From Gammaproteobacteria bacterium (GTDB taxonomy: Bacteria > Pseudomonadota > Gammaproteobacteria > HK1), in assembly GCA_022826505.1 (NCBI GenBank), contig JAJDUQ010000227.1, positions 1 through 64,000 of the forward strand: a stretch of 64,000 nt of DNA, read 5' to 3'. Positions within the stretch are counted from its first letter, which is position 1, and each line of letters opens with the position of its first letter. Below the pieces are notes generated by a model, which saw only the letters and a list, made by a program, of their open reading frames with translations, did no database searches and was not told where the DNA came from. Position numbers and translations under genes: made by a program. Shown piece by piece: positions 38,482 through 47,560 of this stretch.

Positions 38482-41139
38482 TCAAAAACGGTAGCGCATT
38501 TGCGTAAAGTGTTGCCGGAACGAGATCACTTCGTCGCGCCAGACGCCCGAGGCGGATGATCCATCATCCCGGAGGATTCGCGCCAGAAGCCCCGCGAGTT
38601 CCTGGAAGTCCGGCTCGTTCATCCCGAATCGCGTCATTTCCTGAGTTCCGAGGCGAATCCCGGAAGCGGCGGCGAAGCTCGAATCGTCGTAGAACGCCTG
38701 TGGATTGGTGATGATGTTGTTCCGCTCCAAACCCGAAGCCATCTCACCGCCTGTCCCTCTCGCGCCGCGCACCAGTACCTGATGGGTATCGGTATAGCCG
38801 GCAACGGGATCGCCCTCGATCGCCAGTCCTTGCGCGGCAAGTGCCCGGGCGAACGCCCTGGCATTGCGGATCACCTGCGGCTGGTACTCGTCGCGGTAAC
38901 GGATCATCTCGTAGGTCGCCCCCAGGAGCCCGAGCAGGGTCCCGAGATGATGGTTGCTCACATGTCCCGGGAACGCGCGCGATCGCACGAACTGCCAGAA
39001 CTCCTCGAACGTGTGCCCATGGGTGATGTTGCTGAGGATTACGCCCCGTTGTGGACCGAAGAATGTCTTGTGAGTCGATCCGGTGACCACGTCCGCGCCA
39101 TCGGCCAGCGGATCCTGGAAGTGAGCGCCGAGCAAGCCGAGCACGTGCGCGCCGTCGTACATCACGAGAGGTCGCTCCGGGTTGTCGGCGCCGAACTCCG
39201 CGTGCACGAACTCGACGATGTCCCTGACCGGCTCGACGTGAATGATCACGCTGCGTCCGAACACGATGAGATCCGGCCGTCCTTCCACGATGAGCGACTT
39301 GGTCGCCTCGACGTCGATCGCGTGGGGAAGGTCTCGCCGGGGCACGAAGTGGTCCACGGCGGGCCGCTCGGTCCTCGGGTCATGGGAGACGTAGTTCTTG
39401 AGTGCACCACCGGTTTGAGCGCTCAGATGGCCCCCTTTGTTGAGATCGTGCACGAGCACCCGCCGAAGCGGCCGCGGCGTACGTCGCCCACGATGGCGGT
39501 TGCGAAACTGCTTCAGCGCGTCATAGACGGTGTCGTTGGCCATCTGCCCGCTGATGACTCTCACCTCCGCATCCCGACAACCGAAGAAGGTTCCCAACGC
39601 TTCGATCAGCGCCTCCTCCTTCTCCATGCTGAAAGCGGTGCCCTTGTAGTACCGCACGTCCTCGGAGTTCACGCCGAGGGCTCGTAGCTGGTTGTGCTCG
39701 TTGTATCGTCCTGCCGGATCGGAAGTGCAGAGGCGTTCAACGAACTCGGAGACGCAATTCTCGGACGGGATGAGATTGATGCACTCGGTGCGCCGCCACC
39801 GGTGGTTGCTCTCGGCCTGCTCGACGAGACGATCAGCGAACAATTCCGCCTTCGAGGCAGGTGCCGAGATTCGCTCCGTGCGACGCTCGAAGCCTCCGAA
39901 GGGCCGCACGAACGGGGGCACCGACCACGCGTTGCGTTCCACGACCTGAGCGATCGTGGAATTGCCTCGGGCATCGAGCACTTCGATGTGAAGCGGTTCG
40001 TCGCTACGCGGCAGAATGTCCGATCGCAGCAACGCGAGCCCGATCGGTCGCATCGCGTGGTCACTGCCGGGGACGGCCGCGAGGCCCTCCCCTTCGAACA
40101 CCGCATACGGTACGGTGGTGCCCGATGTGATCCACCCCGCGTCCTCGTCCCGGTACTTCACCGTGTAGCCTTGGCGCATCGGCCGCCGGCCTTCAAATGC
40201 CGCGACCGGCTGCACAAGGTGCGTCAGATGTCGTGCGGATGGGGGAGTCGCCAGCTCGCCTCGCCGGATCGCCTCGTATTCGGCGCGTTGCGCTCGCAAC
40301 GCTCGGCAGCCCACGAATTCGCTCTCCGTACCGGTTCGAACGGCGAAGCGCGCCAGCGCGTTTGCAAACAGGGGAATGTCACGGCCCTCTGGTCCGGGTC
40401 CGAGTTCATGCCCGTACAACGGCAACCCTGCTTCGAGACGCAACGAGTCCCGTGCCCCCAGACCTACCGGAGTCGCACCGGCCTCTACGAGCCGCTCCCA
40501 CAACCTGAGCGCGATGCCGTTTTCCGGGAATAGTTCGAAGCAGACCGACTCTCCGGTGTAGCCGGTTCTTGCAACGATGACGTCCCGACCTTCGAAGCCG
40601 ACCACCGAGATTCGATTACGCTTGTTCTCGGGCAGTCCGCGGGCGTCGACGAATCGCGTCAACACGTCGCTCGCGGCCGGGCCCTGAAGCGAAATCATGG
40701 ACAGCTCGGCGCTCTGATCCGTCAGGCTCATACCGCTGTCGGGAAGGTAGCGGCCGAGCCACTCCCAATCCGCGGCACGGTTACCCGCATTGACGACGAG
40801 CAGGAAGTCTTCGGTGGCGAGTCGGTAGAGATAGGCATCGTCGACGACTCCACCAGACTCATTGGCGATAAACGTGTACTGCGCCTGCCAGGGTGCGAGT
40901 CCGGAGGCATTGTTGGTGAGCGTCGCCAGCAGGAACGCTTCGGCTCCCGGCCCCGTCACCCGGAAGCGTCCCATGTGGCTCACGTCGAACAGGCCAGCGC
41001 CTCGGCGGGTGGCCAGGTGTTCGGCAATGATGCCGGTCCGATACTGGACGGGCATGCTCCAACCGGCGAAGTCGACCATCTTTCCGCCGTGGCCGGCATG
41101 CCAGTCATTGAGCACGGTTCTGCGCAGCGGTTCGCTCAT
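38482..41139 (-). CDS. Fused aminomethyltransferase (GcvT) - serine hydroxymethyltransferase protein
   Basis: An 885-residue two-enzyme fusion. Residues 1 to about 415 are a GcvT-type folate-dependent aminomethyltransferase: FDVSHMGRFRVTG (51-63), the catalytic Asp pair in GGVVDDAYLY (D100/D101), and GLGARDSLRLEAGLPLYGHE (226-245). Residues of about 430-885 are a divergent SHMT. PSENCVS (458-464), Y479 and E481 (replacing KYAEGY), GGHLS with PLP-stacking H571, MYDGAHVLGLLG (660-671), Schiff-base K691 in GSTHKTFFGP, and IRLGTQEMTRFG (828-839) are all present, so both halves look active. The loop after E481 is longer than in GlyA and lacks the YPGRRYYGG sequence. No gcvH or gcvP is nearby. A channelled methylene-tetrahydrofolate to serine route is my inference. 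Confidence 0.9.
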   Translation of the reverse strand: MSEPLRRTVLNDWHAGHGGKMVDFAGWSMPVQYRTGIIAEHLATRRGAGLFDVSHMGRFRVTGPGAEAFLLATLTNNASGLAPWQAQYTFIANESGGVVDDAYLYRLATEDFLLVVNAGNRAADWEWLGRYLPDSGMSLTDQSAELSMISLQGPAASDVLTRFVDARGLPENKRNRISVVGFEGRDVIVARTGYTGESVCFELFPENGIALRLWERLVEAGATPVGLGARDSLRLEAGLPLYGHELGPGPEGRDIPLFANALARFAVRTGTESEFVGCRALRAQRAEYEAIRRGELATPPSARHLTHLVQPVAAFEGRRPMRQGYTVKYRDEDAGWITSGTTVPYAVFEGEGLAAVPGSDHAMRPIGLALLRSDILPRSDEPLHIEVLDARGNSTIAQVVERNAWSVPPFVRPFGGFERRTERISAPASKAELFADRLVEQAESNHRWRRTECINLIPSENCVSEFVERLCTSDPAGRYNEHNQLRALGVNSEDVRYYKGTAFSMEKEEALIEALGTFFGCRDAEVRVISGQMANDTVYDALKQFRNRHRGRRTPRPLRRVLVHDLNKGGHLSAQTGGALKNYVSHDPRTERPAVDHFVPRRDLPHAIDVEATKSLIVEGRPDLIVFGRSVIIHVEPVRDIVEFVHAEFGADNPERPLVMYDGAHVLGLLGAHFQDPLADGADVVTGSTHKTFFGPQRGVILSNITHGHTFEEFWQFVRSRAFPGHVSNHHLGTLLGLLGATYEMIRYRDEYQPQVIRNARAFARALAAQGLAIEGDPVAGYTDTHQVLVRGARGTGGEMASGLERNNIITNPQAFYDDSSFAAASGIRLGTQEMTRFGMNEPDFQELAGLLARILRDDGSSASGVWRDEVISFRQHFTQMRYRF

Positions 41140-41235
41140 GAGACATCCCTTTGGTCTGGCCTGGCGTCCACGAACGGGGTTGACCGGTTCATCGAGAAAT
41201 TCAGCCGGTTCAGCCGTGTGGCGCGGATTCGTACG

Positions 41236-42216
41236 TCAGCGAGGCGTCGATCCCACCGATCGGCAACCTCGACTTCGAGCACTTTCCCGGGCGATGCCGA
41301 ATGCCAGTCGCTCGAGCACGAGCTGCTCGTTGGCGTTGGTGCGTCCAAGCACTCCGCTCCGGACCTCCAGACACCGGTCGAGCATCGGCAGCAGGCACGA
41401 GACCTGACGAGGTCCACGAACTCCCGGTACCGGATTGGTACTCACGTTGACACTCTTGCGCAGACGGTCGGCGAGAATTTCGGTGAGCCACCAAGCGACC
41501 GTCGCGCGCCCGAATTCCTTCCACCGCGCCGCGACTGCCGTCGGGTCGCCACCTCCGAGAAGCTCGTCAAGATCGCGATCAAGCCGTGAGCGTACCTCAA
41601 TCAAACCGCTGCTCCACAATTCGACGGCCCGGACCGGCGCACCATGTGCGAGGGCAAGTGCAGCGCCCGGCTCCGGCACCTTGCCGTGCAGCCATTCGAC
41701 GGCGAGACCAGGGTCCGCGAGAGGAAAGTCGATCATCTGGCAGCGACTGCGGACCGTCGCCAGCAATTGTGCGGGATTCGACGACACGAGAACGAACACC
41801 GTCGCCCCGGGAGGCTCTTCCAGCGTCTTGAGGATAGTGTTGGCCGCATGTCGATTCATCAGATCCGCAGGGTTGACGATGACCACCTTGTAACGGCCGA
41901 ACCGAGCGGTCAGACCCACCGAATGGACGAGATCACGGATCTGCTCGACGACGATTTCGCGGCGATCCGGCTCGAGCGTCACCTCAATCCAGTCAGGATG
42001 GCTGCCGGCGGCACAAAGTCGACAGGACTCGCACGTTTCGCATGGGGGCGCGTTCGATCCGCACAACAATTCCGCGGCAAGACGGGACGCGAACATCGCC
42101 TTGCCGTTGCCGCGCGCCCCACGCAGCAGGATTGCGTGAGGCATCCGTCCGGAACGAATGCTTCGCTCGATCCGGAGCCATTGCGGGCCGTGCCAGGGCA
42201 GACGTTCCGGAATCAC
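41236..42216 (-). CDS. holB: DNA polymerase III delta' subunit
   Basis: A 326-residue clamp-loader subunit. The N-terminal AAA+ fold has a degenerate P-loop (RGARGNGKAMF, without the usual Thr, as in E. coli delta', which does not hydrolyse ATP). A zinc-binding cysteine cluster follows (PPCETCESCRLCAAGSHPDW), then the VVIVNPADLMNRHAAN and LKTLEEPP motifs. The C-terminal helical domain is less conserved. The start overlaps the tmk stop by four bases, so the two are translationally coupled. Confidence 0.95.
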   Translation of the reverse strand: MIPERLPWHGPQWLRIERSIRSGRMPHAILLRGARGNGKAMFASRLAAELLCGSNAPPCETCESCRLCAAGSHPDWIEVTLEPDRREIVVEQIRDLVHSVGLTARFGRYKVVIVNPADLMNRHAANTILKTLEEPPGATVFVLVSSNPAQLLATVRSRCQMIDFPLADPGLAVEWLHGKVPEPGAALALAHGAPVRAVELWSSGLIEVRSRLDRDLDELLGGGDPTAVAARWKEFGRATVAWWLTEILADRLRKSVNVSTNPVPGVRGPRQVSCLLPMLDRCLEVRSGVLGRTNANEQLVLERLAFGIARESARSRGCRSVGSTPR

Positions 42217-42905
42217 ATCAGTCGCTTCGAAATTTCGCCGATCAACCGCTCGGTGACCGTCGTCTCGTCCGCCGATGCGTCGATCAGCGCATACCGTTCA
42301 GGCCGTTCCCGAGCGCGTTCGAGATAGGTTTCGCGAACTCGCCGGAAGAACTCCGGATTCTCACGCTCGAACCTGTCTGCCGCACCACATTCGGTTCTCA
42401 CCGCGGCTGATCCGTGCGGAAAGACGCTCGTTCGTCGCCTCCGGCGCTCGGCGCGCCAGAGCCCCGCCTCGACCGAAACGTCGAGCACGAGCACAAGGTC
42501 CGGACGAACGCCACCCTGCACGGTCGACTCCAACGCTTCGATGGTGCCGGCATCGAGGTCGCGGCCACCTCCCTGATAGGCAAACGTTGCATCGGTGAAC
42601 CGTTCGCTCAGAACCCAGACGCCATCCTCCAGCGCGGGTGCAATCACCTTTGCAAGGTGCTCGGCCCGGGCGGCAAACATGACCAGTAATTCCGCTACGG
42701 GCGACATGCCCGCGAAACGCGGATCGAGCAGTACGGCTCGCAGCGATTCGCCGAGCGGTGTCCCGCCCGGTTCGCGAGTCGCGAGTGTCCTGATTCCGCG
42801 ACGGCGCAGCCACTGTTCGATTCTCGGCATTTGAGTCGACTTGCCCGCGCCATCTACGCCTTCGACTGCCAGGAATCGACCCCGTGAGAATTCGTTGTGC
42901 GTCAT
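42213..42905 (-). CDS. tmk: Thymidylate kinase
   Basis: dTMP kinase, 230 residues. The P-loop is VEGVDGAGKSTQ, the DRX-like region is LATREPGGTPLGES, the LID and substrate segment is ERFTDATFAYQGGGRDLD, and the end carries a conserved Glu/Arg-rich helix. I start at ATG 42905, four bases after GGAGG; the open frame to 42938 overlaps the mltG stop. It lies in the order mltG-tmk-holB, typical of gammaproteobacteria. Confidence 0.95.
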   Translation of the reverse strand: MTHNEFSRGRFLAVEGVDGAGKSTQMPRIEQWLRRRGIRTLATREPGGTPLGESLRAVLLDPRFAGMSPVAELLVMFAARAEHLAKVIAPALEDGVWVLSERFTDATFAYQGGGRDLDAGTIEALESTVQGGVRPDLVLVLDVSVEAGLWRAERRRRRTSVFPHGSAAVRTECGAADRFERENPEFFRRVRETYLERARERPERYALIDASADETTVTERLIGEISKRLM

Positions 42906-42937
42906 CAGTCCTCCGCCTGCGCGGTGCGCCGAGAACA

Positions 42938-43951
42938 CTATTTCCCGAGCTGGTAACGGCGCACCGCCTTGCGGTGGTCCTCGTAACTGGTAGAGAACAC
43001 GTGGCGGCCGTCTCCCTTCGATACGAAGTAGAGGGATCCGTCTTCAATCGGGGCAACCACGGCATCGATTGCCGCGGCGCCTGCAATCGCGATTGGAGTC
43101 GGGGGAAGCCCCTTGCGCGTGTAGGTATTGTAGGGGGTATCGCGCCGCAGATCGGTCTTCGTCAGATTTCCGTCGAATCTGTCCCCCATTCCGTAGATGA
43201 CGGTGGGGTCGGTTTCCAGCCGCATTCCGCGCCGCAACCGCGATACGAAGACGCCTGCAATTCTTGCACGCTCCTCCGCGGCGCCGGTTTCCTTCTCCAC
43301 GATCGACGCGAGTACCAGAACCTCCTCGGGAGACGAGAGCGGAAGACCATCGGTTCGTCGCGCCCATGCGGCATTCAGGTAGGTGGACATCGCTCGAAAC
43401 GCCCTCTGCAGAAGCTGTACGTCCGAGGAGCCGGTGGGGAAGTAGTAGGTCTCGGGGAAGAAGCGCCCTTCGGGATGCACTCCTTCGAGACCCAACCGTG
43501 TCATCACCTCGTCATCCGAGAGGCCTTGGAGGGTCTGGACAAATACCGAAGATTGGGAAACGCGCCTGCGAAGATCGCTGAACGTCCAGCCTTCGACGAT
43601 TGTGAAGGGGTACTGAACGACGGTTCCCGCAACGAGCAGGTCGAGGAGACCGAGCGGCGTCAGACCGGGTTTGAGGGCATATTCCCCGGCCTTGATTCGG
43701 CTGGCCGAACCGTTCCAGCGCGCTTGCAGTTCCAGGCGCAATGCCGATTCGACGATTCCCGCAGCCTCCAGATCCTGAGCAATGTGCGAAATCGTAGTCC
43801 CTCTCGGAACGGTGTAGACGAATGGCTCGTCATCGATGTGCAACGGGCGCTCCATCGCATGCTGCTGGGTGTGGAACAACCACAGCCCACCGACCGCGCT
43901 CGCCAGGAGAAACGCGAGGCCCGTCAATGCAATGCGGGTGAGTAGCTTCAA
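42938..43951 (-). CDS. mltG: Endolytic murein transglycosylase (YceG)
   Basis: A 337-residue inner-membrane protein: one N-terminal membrane anchor (LLTRIALTGLAFLLASAVGG, residues 3-22), then a LysM-like subdomain (TVPRGTTISHIAQDLEAAG) and the YceG catalytic domain, with ASIVEKETGAAEERARIAGV holding the catalytic Glu, and MRLETDPTVIYGM. It cuts nascent glycan strands and limits their length. It lies 62 bases after fabF; the pabC gene usually found between them is missing here. Confidence 0.95.
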   Translation of the reverse strand: MKLLTRIALTGLAFLLASAVGGLWLFHTQQHAMERPLHIDDEPFVYTVPRGTTISHIAQDLEAAGIVESALRLELQARWNGSASRIKAGEYALKPGLTPLGLLDLLVAGTVVQYPFTIVEGWTFSDLRRRVSQSSVFVQTLQGLSDDEVMTRLGLEGVHPEGRFFPETYYFPTGSSDVQLLQRAFRAMSTYLNAAWARRTDGLPLSSPEEVLVLASIVEKETGAAEERARIAGVFVSRLRRGMRLETDPTVIYGMGDRFDGNLTKTDLRRDTPYNTYTRKGLPPTPIAIAGAAAIDAVVAPIEDGSLYFVSKGDGRHVFSTSYEDHRKAVRRYQLGK

Positions 43952-44013
43952 CCGTCAAGACCATCTCAGCATGGCCTGCACCGCGCTCGCCGTCCGCCTC
44001 GGAGAATGCGTGA

Positions 44014-45249
44014 TCAGCTCTGTCGCTTGAAGATGAGCGTACCGTTCGTTCCGCCGAATCCGAACGAGTTCGACATCGCGACGTCAATTCTCGTTTCCCG
44101 TGCGGAATGAGGGACGTAGTCCAGATCGCACTCGTTGTCCGGTTCGTGAAGATTGATAGTCGGCGGGGCGACCTGGTCGCGAATCGCCAGAATCGCGAAT
44201 ATCGCCTCGACACCACCTGCCGCGCCCAGCAGGTGACCAATCATCGATTTGGTCGAACTGACCGTCAACTCGAAAGCATGTCTTCCGAACGTCCGCTTGA
44301 CGGCTCGTGTCTCGATGACGTCACCGGCCGGCGTCGAGGTGCCGTGGGCGTTGATGTGGTCCACATTGTCCGCATCGAGCCCGGCATCGCGCAACGCGAG
44401 ATTCATGCAACGGTACGCGCCGTCTCCATCGTCGGGAGGAAGGGTGATGTGATGGGCGTCGCTGCTCATTCCGAATCCGGCGAATTCAGCATAAATTTCG
44501 GCTCCGCGCGCGGTGGCGTGCTCGTACGACTCGAGAACCACGACCCCGGCACCGTCGCCAAGCACGAATCCGTCTCGGCCTTTGTCCCAGGGTCGACTCG
44601 CACCTTCCGGATCGTCGTTGCGCGTCGACAGCGCCCGGGCAGCAGCGAATCCCCCGAGCCCCATCGGAGATGTCGCCATCTCGGCACCCCCGGCGATCAT
44701 CACGTCGACGTCGCCGCGCTCGATGAGGCGCGCCGCGTCACCGATGTTGTGCGTACCGGTCGAACAGGCGGTGACTATCCCGTAGTTGGGACCCAGGATT
44801 CCCAATTCTATCGACAGATTGCCGGCAATCATGTTGATGATGTTGGACGGGACGAAGAACGGCGAAATTCTGCGCGGTCCTCCGGCGAGAAAGCTGTCGT
44901 GACCCTTCTCGATTCCGGGCAGGCCTCCGATGCCCGATCCAATTGCGATGCCGATCCGCTCGCGATTCTCGTCGGCCACTTCGATGCCCGCATCGGCAAT
45001 CGCCTGCTTCGCCGCGGCGATACCGTAGTGGATGAACGGATCGGTCTTGCGGCTCTCCTTGGGCGACATGTACGGGGAGAGGTCGAAATTGGTGACCGTC
45101 GCGCCGATTCGGCTCGCAAACCCACTGGTGTCAAACTTGTCGATTTCGGAAACGCCGCTCCTGCCGGCGACGATGTTCTTCCAGGTCTCGTCAACTGTGT
45201 GTCCGACCGGGGTGACCAGCCCGAGACCGGTGACGACGATTCGACGCAT
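44014..45249 (-). CDS. fabF: 3-oxoacyl-[ACP] synthase II
   Basis: Elongating condensing enzyme of fatty-acid synthesis, 411 residues. The active-site Cys is C162 in [13 protein letters not shown]; the two catalytic His are in [11 protein letters not shown] and [12 protein letters not shown]; the GFGGTNG loop is near the C-terminus. It follows acpP, from which an intrinsic terminator separates it, suggesting that only part of the acpP transcripts extend into fabF. Confidence 0.97.
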   Translation of the reverse strand: MRRIVVTGLGLVTPVGHTVDETWKNIVAGRSGVSEIDKFDTSGFASRIGATVTNFDLSPYMSPKESRKTDPFIHYGIAAAKQAIADAGIEVADENRERIGIAIGSGIGGLPGIEKGHDSFLAGGPRRISPFFVPSNIINMIAGNLSIELGILGPNYGIVTACSTGTHNIGDAARLIERGDVDVMIAGGAEMATSPMGLGGFAAARALSTRNDDPEGASRPWDKGRDGFVLGDGAGVVVLESYEHATARGAEIYAEFAGFGMSSDAHHITLPPDDGDGAYRCMNLALRDAGLDADNVDHINAHGTSTPAGDVIETRAVKRTFGRHAFELTVSSTKSMIGHLLGAAGGVEAIFAILAIRDQVAPPTINLHEPDNECDLDYVPHSARETRIDVAMSNSFGFGGTNGTLIFKRQS

Positions 45250-45274
45250 CAGACACTACCCTGGGCGAAGGACG

Positions 45275-45312
45275 AAAAAAGGCCGCAATCATCATGAACG
45301 ATTCGCGGCCTT
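45275..45312 (-). terminator. Intrinsic terminator between acpP and fabF
   Basis: On the minus strand AAGGCCGC pairs with GCGGCCTT (eight pairs, with a four-pair inner stem GATT/AATC), followed by six T. It lies just after acpP and before fabF, explaining how carrier protein could be made in excess over FabF. Confidence 0.85.
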
Positions 45313-45337
45313 GCTGATGTTTTCCGTTGCAGGCGGA

Positions 45338-45574
45338 CTATTCGCTGTGAGACTCGATGTAGCTGATGGCCTCCTGCACGGTGGTGATCTTCTCGGCCTC
45401 CTCATCGGGAATTTCGCAGTTGAATTCCTCCTCGAGCGCCATCACGAGCTCGACGGTATCCAGAGAGTCTGCGCCGAGATCGTCGACAAAGGAGGAATCC
45501 GGGCTGACCTCCTCCTCCTTGACGCCGAGCTGCTCGACGACGATTTGCTTGACCCGCTCTTCCACTGTGCTCAT
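45338..45574 (-). CDS. acpP: Acyl carrier protein
   Basis: A 78-residue acidic carrier protein. The phosphopantetheine Ser is S37 in [13 protein letters not shown]. Start ATG 45574 ([10 protein letters not shown]); the frame upstream is unrelated. It sits between fabG and fabF in the canonical order, with its own promoter candidate upstream and a terminator downstream. Confidence 0.98.
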   Translation of the reverse strand: MSTVEERVKQIVVEQLGVKEEEVSPDSSFVDDLGADSLDTVELVMALEEEFNCEIPDEEAEKITTVQEAISYIESHSE

Positions 45575-45770
45575 TTGCGGATGTTCCTCTGCGTATATTG
45601 CGAGGGACCGTGGCGATCCCGACGCTGAACGTGTGTTCGTGACGTTGCCGGTTCGTACGGCACCGCACTCGCGCGCCCCGTGTTCCATACCCCATCACCG
45701 CCCCGTCTCCCCGCAGGAGATGGGAATCCGAATTCAAGCCCGGGGATCACACCGTCTGGAACGGCGACCT

Positions 45771-45798
45771 AGTGTATTCAAACCCTACCGAGTTTCAA
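45771..45798 (-). promoter_or_regulatory. Sigma-70 promoter for acpP
   Basis: Minus strand TTGAAA (45793-45798), a 16-base spacer and TACACT (45771-45776), in the 270-base gap between fabG and acpP. A leader of about 190 bases would result. Confidence 0.5.
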
Positions 45799-45844
45799 GG
45801 CAGCCGCCCATGACAAGAAAGTGCATCCACGAAGCGGGAGACAC

Positions 45845-46591
45845 TTACCCCATGTACATTCCGCCATTGACGTGGAGCGTCTCGCCGGTAATGTAACTCG
45901 CCTGCGGCGACGCGAGAAACGTGACTGCAGCGGCGATTTCATCAGGGGTTCCGAGACGTCCGAGCGGTATCTGCTCCAGCATGCGGGCCCGTTGCTCGGG
46001 TCCGATGTCTCGCGTCATGTCCGTATCGACGAATCCTGGAGCGACGGCATTGACCGTGATCGATCTGCCGCCGAGCTCTCTGGCGAGAGCGCGCGTGAAT
46101 CCGACGATTCCGGCCTTCGCCGCCGCGTAGTTTGCCTGCCCCGCATTACCGGTAAAGCCGACAACCGACGTCACATTGACAATCCGACCACCCCGGCGCT
46201 TCATCAGATGCCGAACACACGCCTTGCACGTGCGATACAGGGAGCTGAGGTTGGTGTCGATAACCGCATCCCAATGCTCGTTGCTCATTCTGACGAACAG
46301 CGTGTCGCGAGCAATTCCCGCATTGTTCACGAGGACCCCGGGCAGAAGGCCGGTGTCTGCCAACGACGCGAAGGCCGCATCGACCGAGGAGGCGTCAGCG
46401 ACGTCGAGTACGAGCCCCTTTCCCGGATGCTCTGCGTCCGCCAGCATCCGCTCCACGATTCGGGCTCCGTTGCCGGTAGTGGCGGTCCCGACGACCGTGG
46501 CCCCCTGTTGCGCAAGTGAACGGGCGATAGCAGCTCCGATGCCACGACTCGCGCCGGTGACGAGCGCGACCTCTCCGTTCAGATTCTTCAT
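45845..46591 (-). CDS. fabG: 3-oxoacyl-[ACP] reductase
   Basis: NADPH-dependent SDR reductase of fatty-acid synthesis, 248 residues. The Rossmann motif is TGASRGIGA (12-20); the NNAG motif and the catalytic Ser/Tyr/Lys (NVTSVVGFTGN; NYAAAKAG) are intact; the NAVAPGFVDTDMT segment is typical. Its start overlaps the fabD stop by four bases. Confidence 0.97.
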   Translation of the reverse strand: MKNLNGEVALVTGASRGIGAAIARSLAQQGATVVGTATTGNGARIVERMLADAEHPGKGLVLDVADASSVDAAFASLADTGLLPGVLVNNAGIARDTLFVRMSNEHWDAVIDTNLSSLYRTCKACVRHLMKRRGGRIVNVTSVVGFTGNAGQANYAAAKAGIVGFTRALARELGGRSITVNAVAPGFVDTDMTRDIGPEQRARMLEQIPLGRLGTPDEIAAAVTFLASPQASYITGETLHVNGGMYMG

Positions 46592-47541
46592 CCACCTGCT
46601 CCATTCATCACTGCCTGAAGCGCCGCGTCGAGCGATTCGCCATCGTGCACGGACATCGCCGCAATCCCCCGATCGATTCGCCGGGCGAGACCGGTCAGCA
46701 CTCTGCCCGGTCCGAATTCGACCATGGTCGTTGCTCCTCGCTCACGCATCGTGATGACGGTCTGACGCCACCTGACCGGGCTCGCGAGTTGTCCCGCAAG
46801 GGCATCCCGAATCGACGCTCCGTCCGGCCGGGTCTCGACGTCCACGTTGTGGAGGATGGGCACGGTGGGCGGATGAACGCGTATCGCGCCCAGTGTCGCT
46901 TCCAATTTTCTCGTCGCCGGCGCCATCAGCGGGCAGTGCACCGGGACGCTCATCGGTAAACGAATCGCACGCCGGGCGCCCACTTCTCGAGCCTGCGCAA
47001 TTGCCGCGTCAAGTGCACGTGACGCGCCAGCGATCGCGACCTGGCCCGGCGCGTTGAAGTTGACGGCGGATACATGACCGAGCTCCGCCCTTTCGCTGAT
47101 TTCGTCGCACAGCGCTACGACGGTCTCGTCATCGAGGCCGACGATAGCGGCGATTCCTCCCGCGTTTTCGGGAACCGCCTCCTGCATGAATCGACCTCGC
47201 GCGGCAACGGTTCGAATCGCATCCGCGAATTCGAGAGCCCCGAACGCCACGAGCGCCGAGTACTCGCCCAGACTGTGACCCGCTGCGACACACGGGAGAA
47301 CTCCACCTCTCGACACCCAGCATCTCCACGCGGCCACACCCGCTGCGAGCATCGCCGGTTGCGTCTGTTCGGTGGCGTTCAGACGGCGTTCCGGCCCTTC
47401 CTGTACCAGGGACCACAGGTCGAAGCCGAGTGCATGCGTCGCCTCCTCGAAGGTCTCGCGTACTTCCGTGCATGCCTGCGATAGTTCCGAGAGCATTCCG
47501 ATGGACTGGGAGCCCTGGCCGGGAAAGGTGGCGGCAAACAT
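46588..47541 (-). CDS. fabD: Malonyl-CoA:ACP transacylase
   Basis: A 317-residue acyltransferase loading malonate on ACP. It begins FAATFPGQGSQSIGM, has the nucleophile Ser in AAGHSLGEYSALV, the conserved Arg in RGRFMQEAVPEN, the His in PVHCPLM, and the end motif VEFGPGRVLTGL. ATG 47541 is chosen because the open frame upstream (to 47661) overlaps fabH and is not conserved. It overlaps fabG by four bases. Confidence 0.97.
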   Translation of the reverse strand: MFAATFPGQGSQSIGMLSELSQACTEVRETFEEATHALGFDLWSLVQEGPERRLNATEQTQPAMLAAGVAAWRCWVSRGGVLPCVAAGHSLGEYSALVAFGALEFADAIRTVAARGRFMQEAVPENAGGIAAIVGLDDETVVALCDEISERAELGHVSAVNFNAPGQVAIAGASRALDAAIAQAREVGARRAIRLPMSVPVHCPLMAPATRKLEATLGAIRVHPPTVPILHNVDVETRPDGASIRDALAGQLASPVRWRQTVITMRERGATTMVEFGPGRVLTGLARRIDRGIAAMSVHDGESLDAALQAVMNGAGG

Positions 47542-47560
47542 GAATCGATTCCTGGCTGAG

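Noticed and set aside
38068..38559. 163-codon frame crossing the gap between the fusion gene and the molybdoenzyme
   Set aside because: It runs antisense into the fusion gene, has no ribosome site or family features, and its sequence is low in hydrophobic order.
41140..41235. Glycine riboswitch upstream of the GcvT-SHMT gene
   Set aside because: Only 96 bases separate it from holB, too little for a tandem glycine riboswitch, and no typical conserved core was seen.
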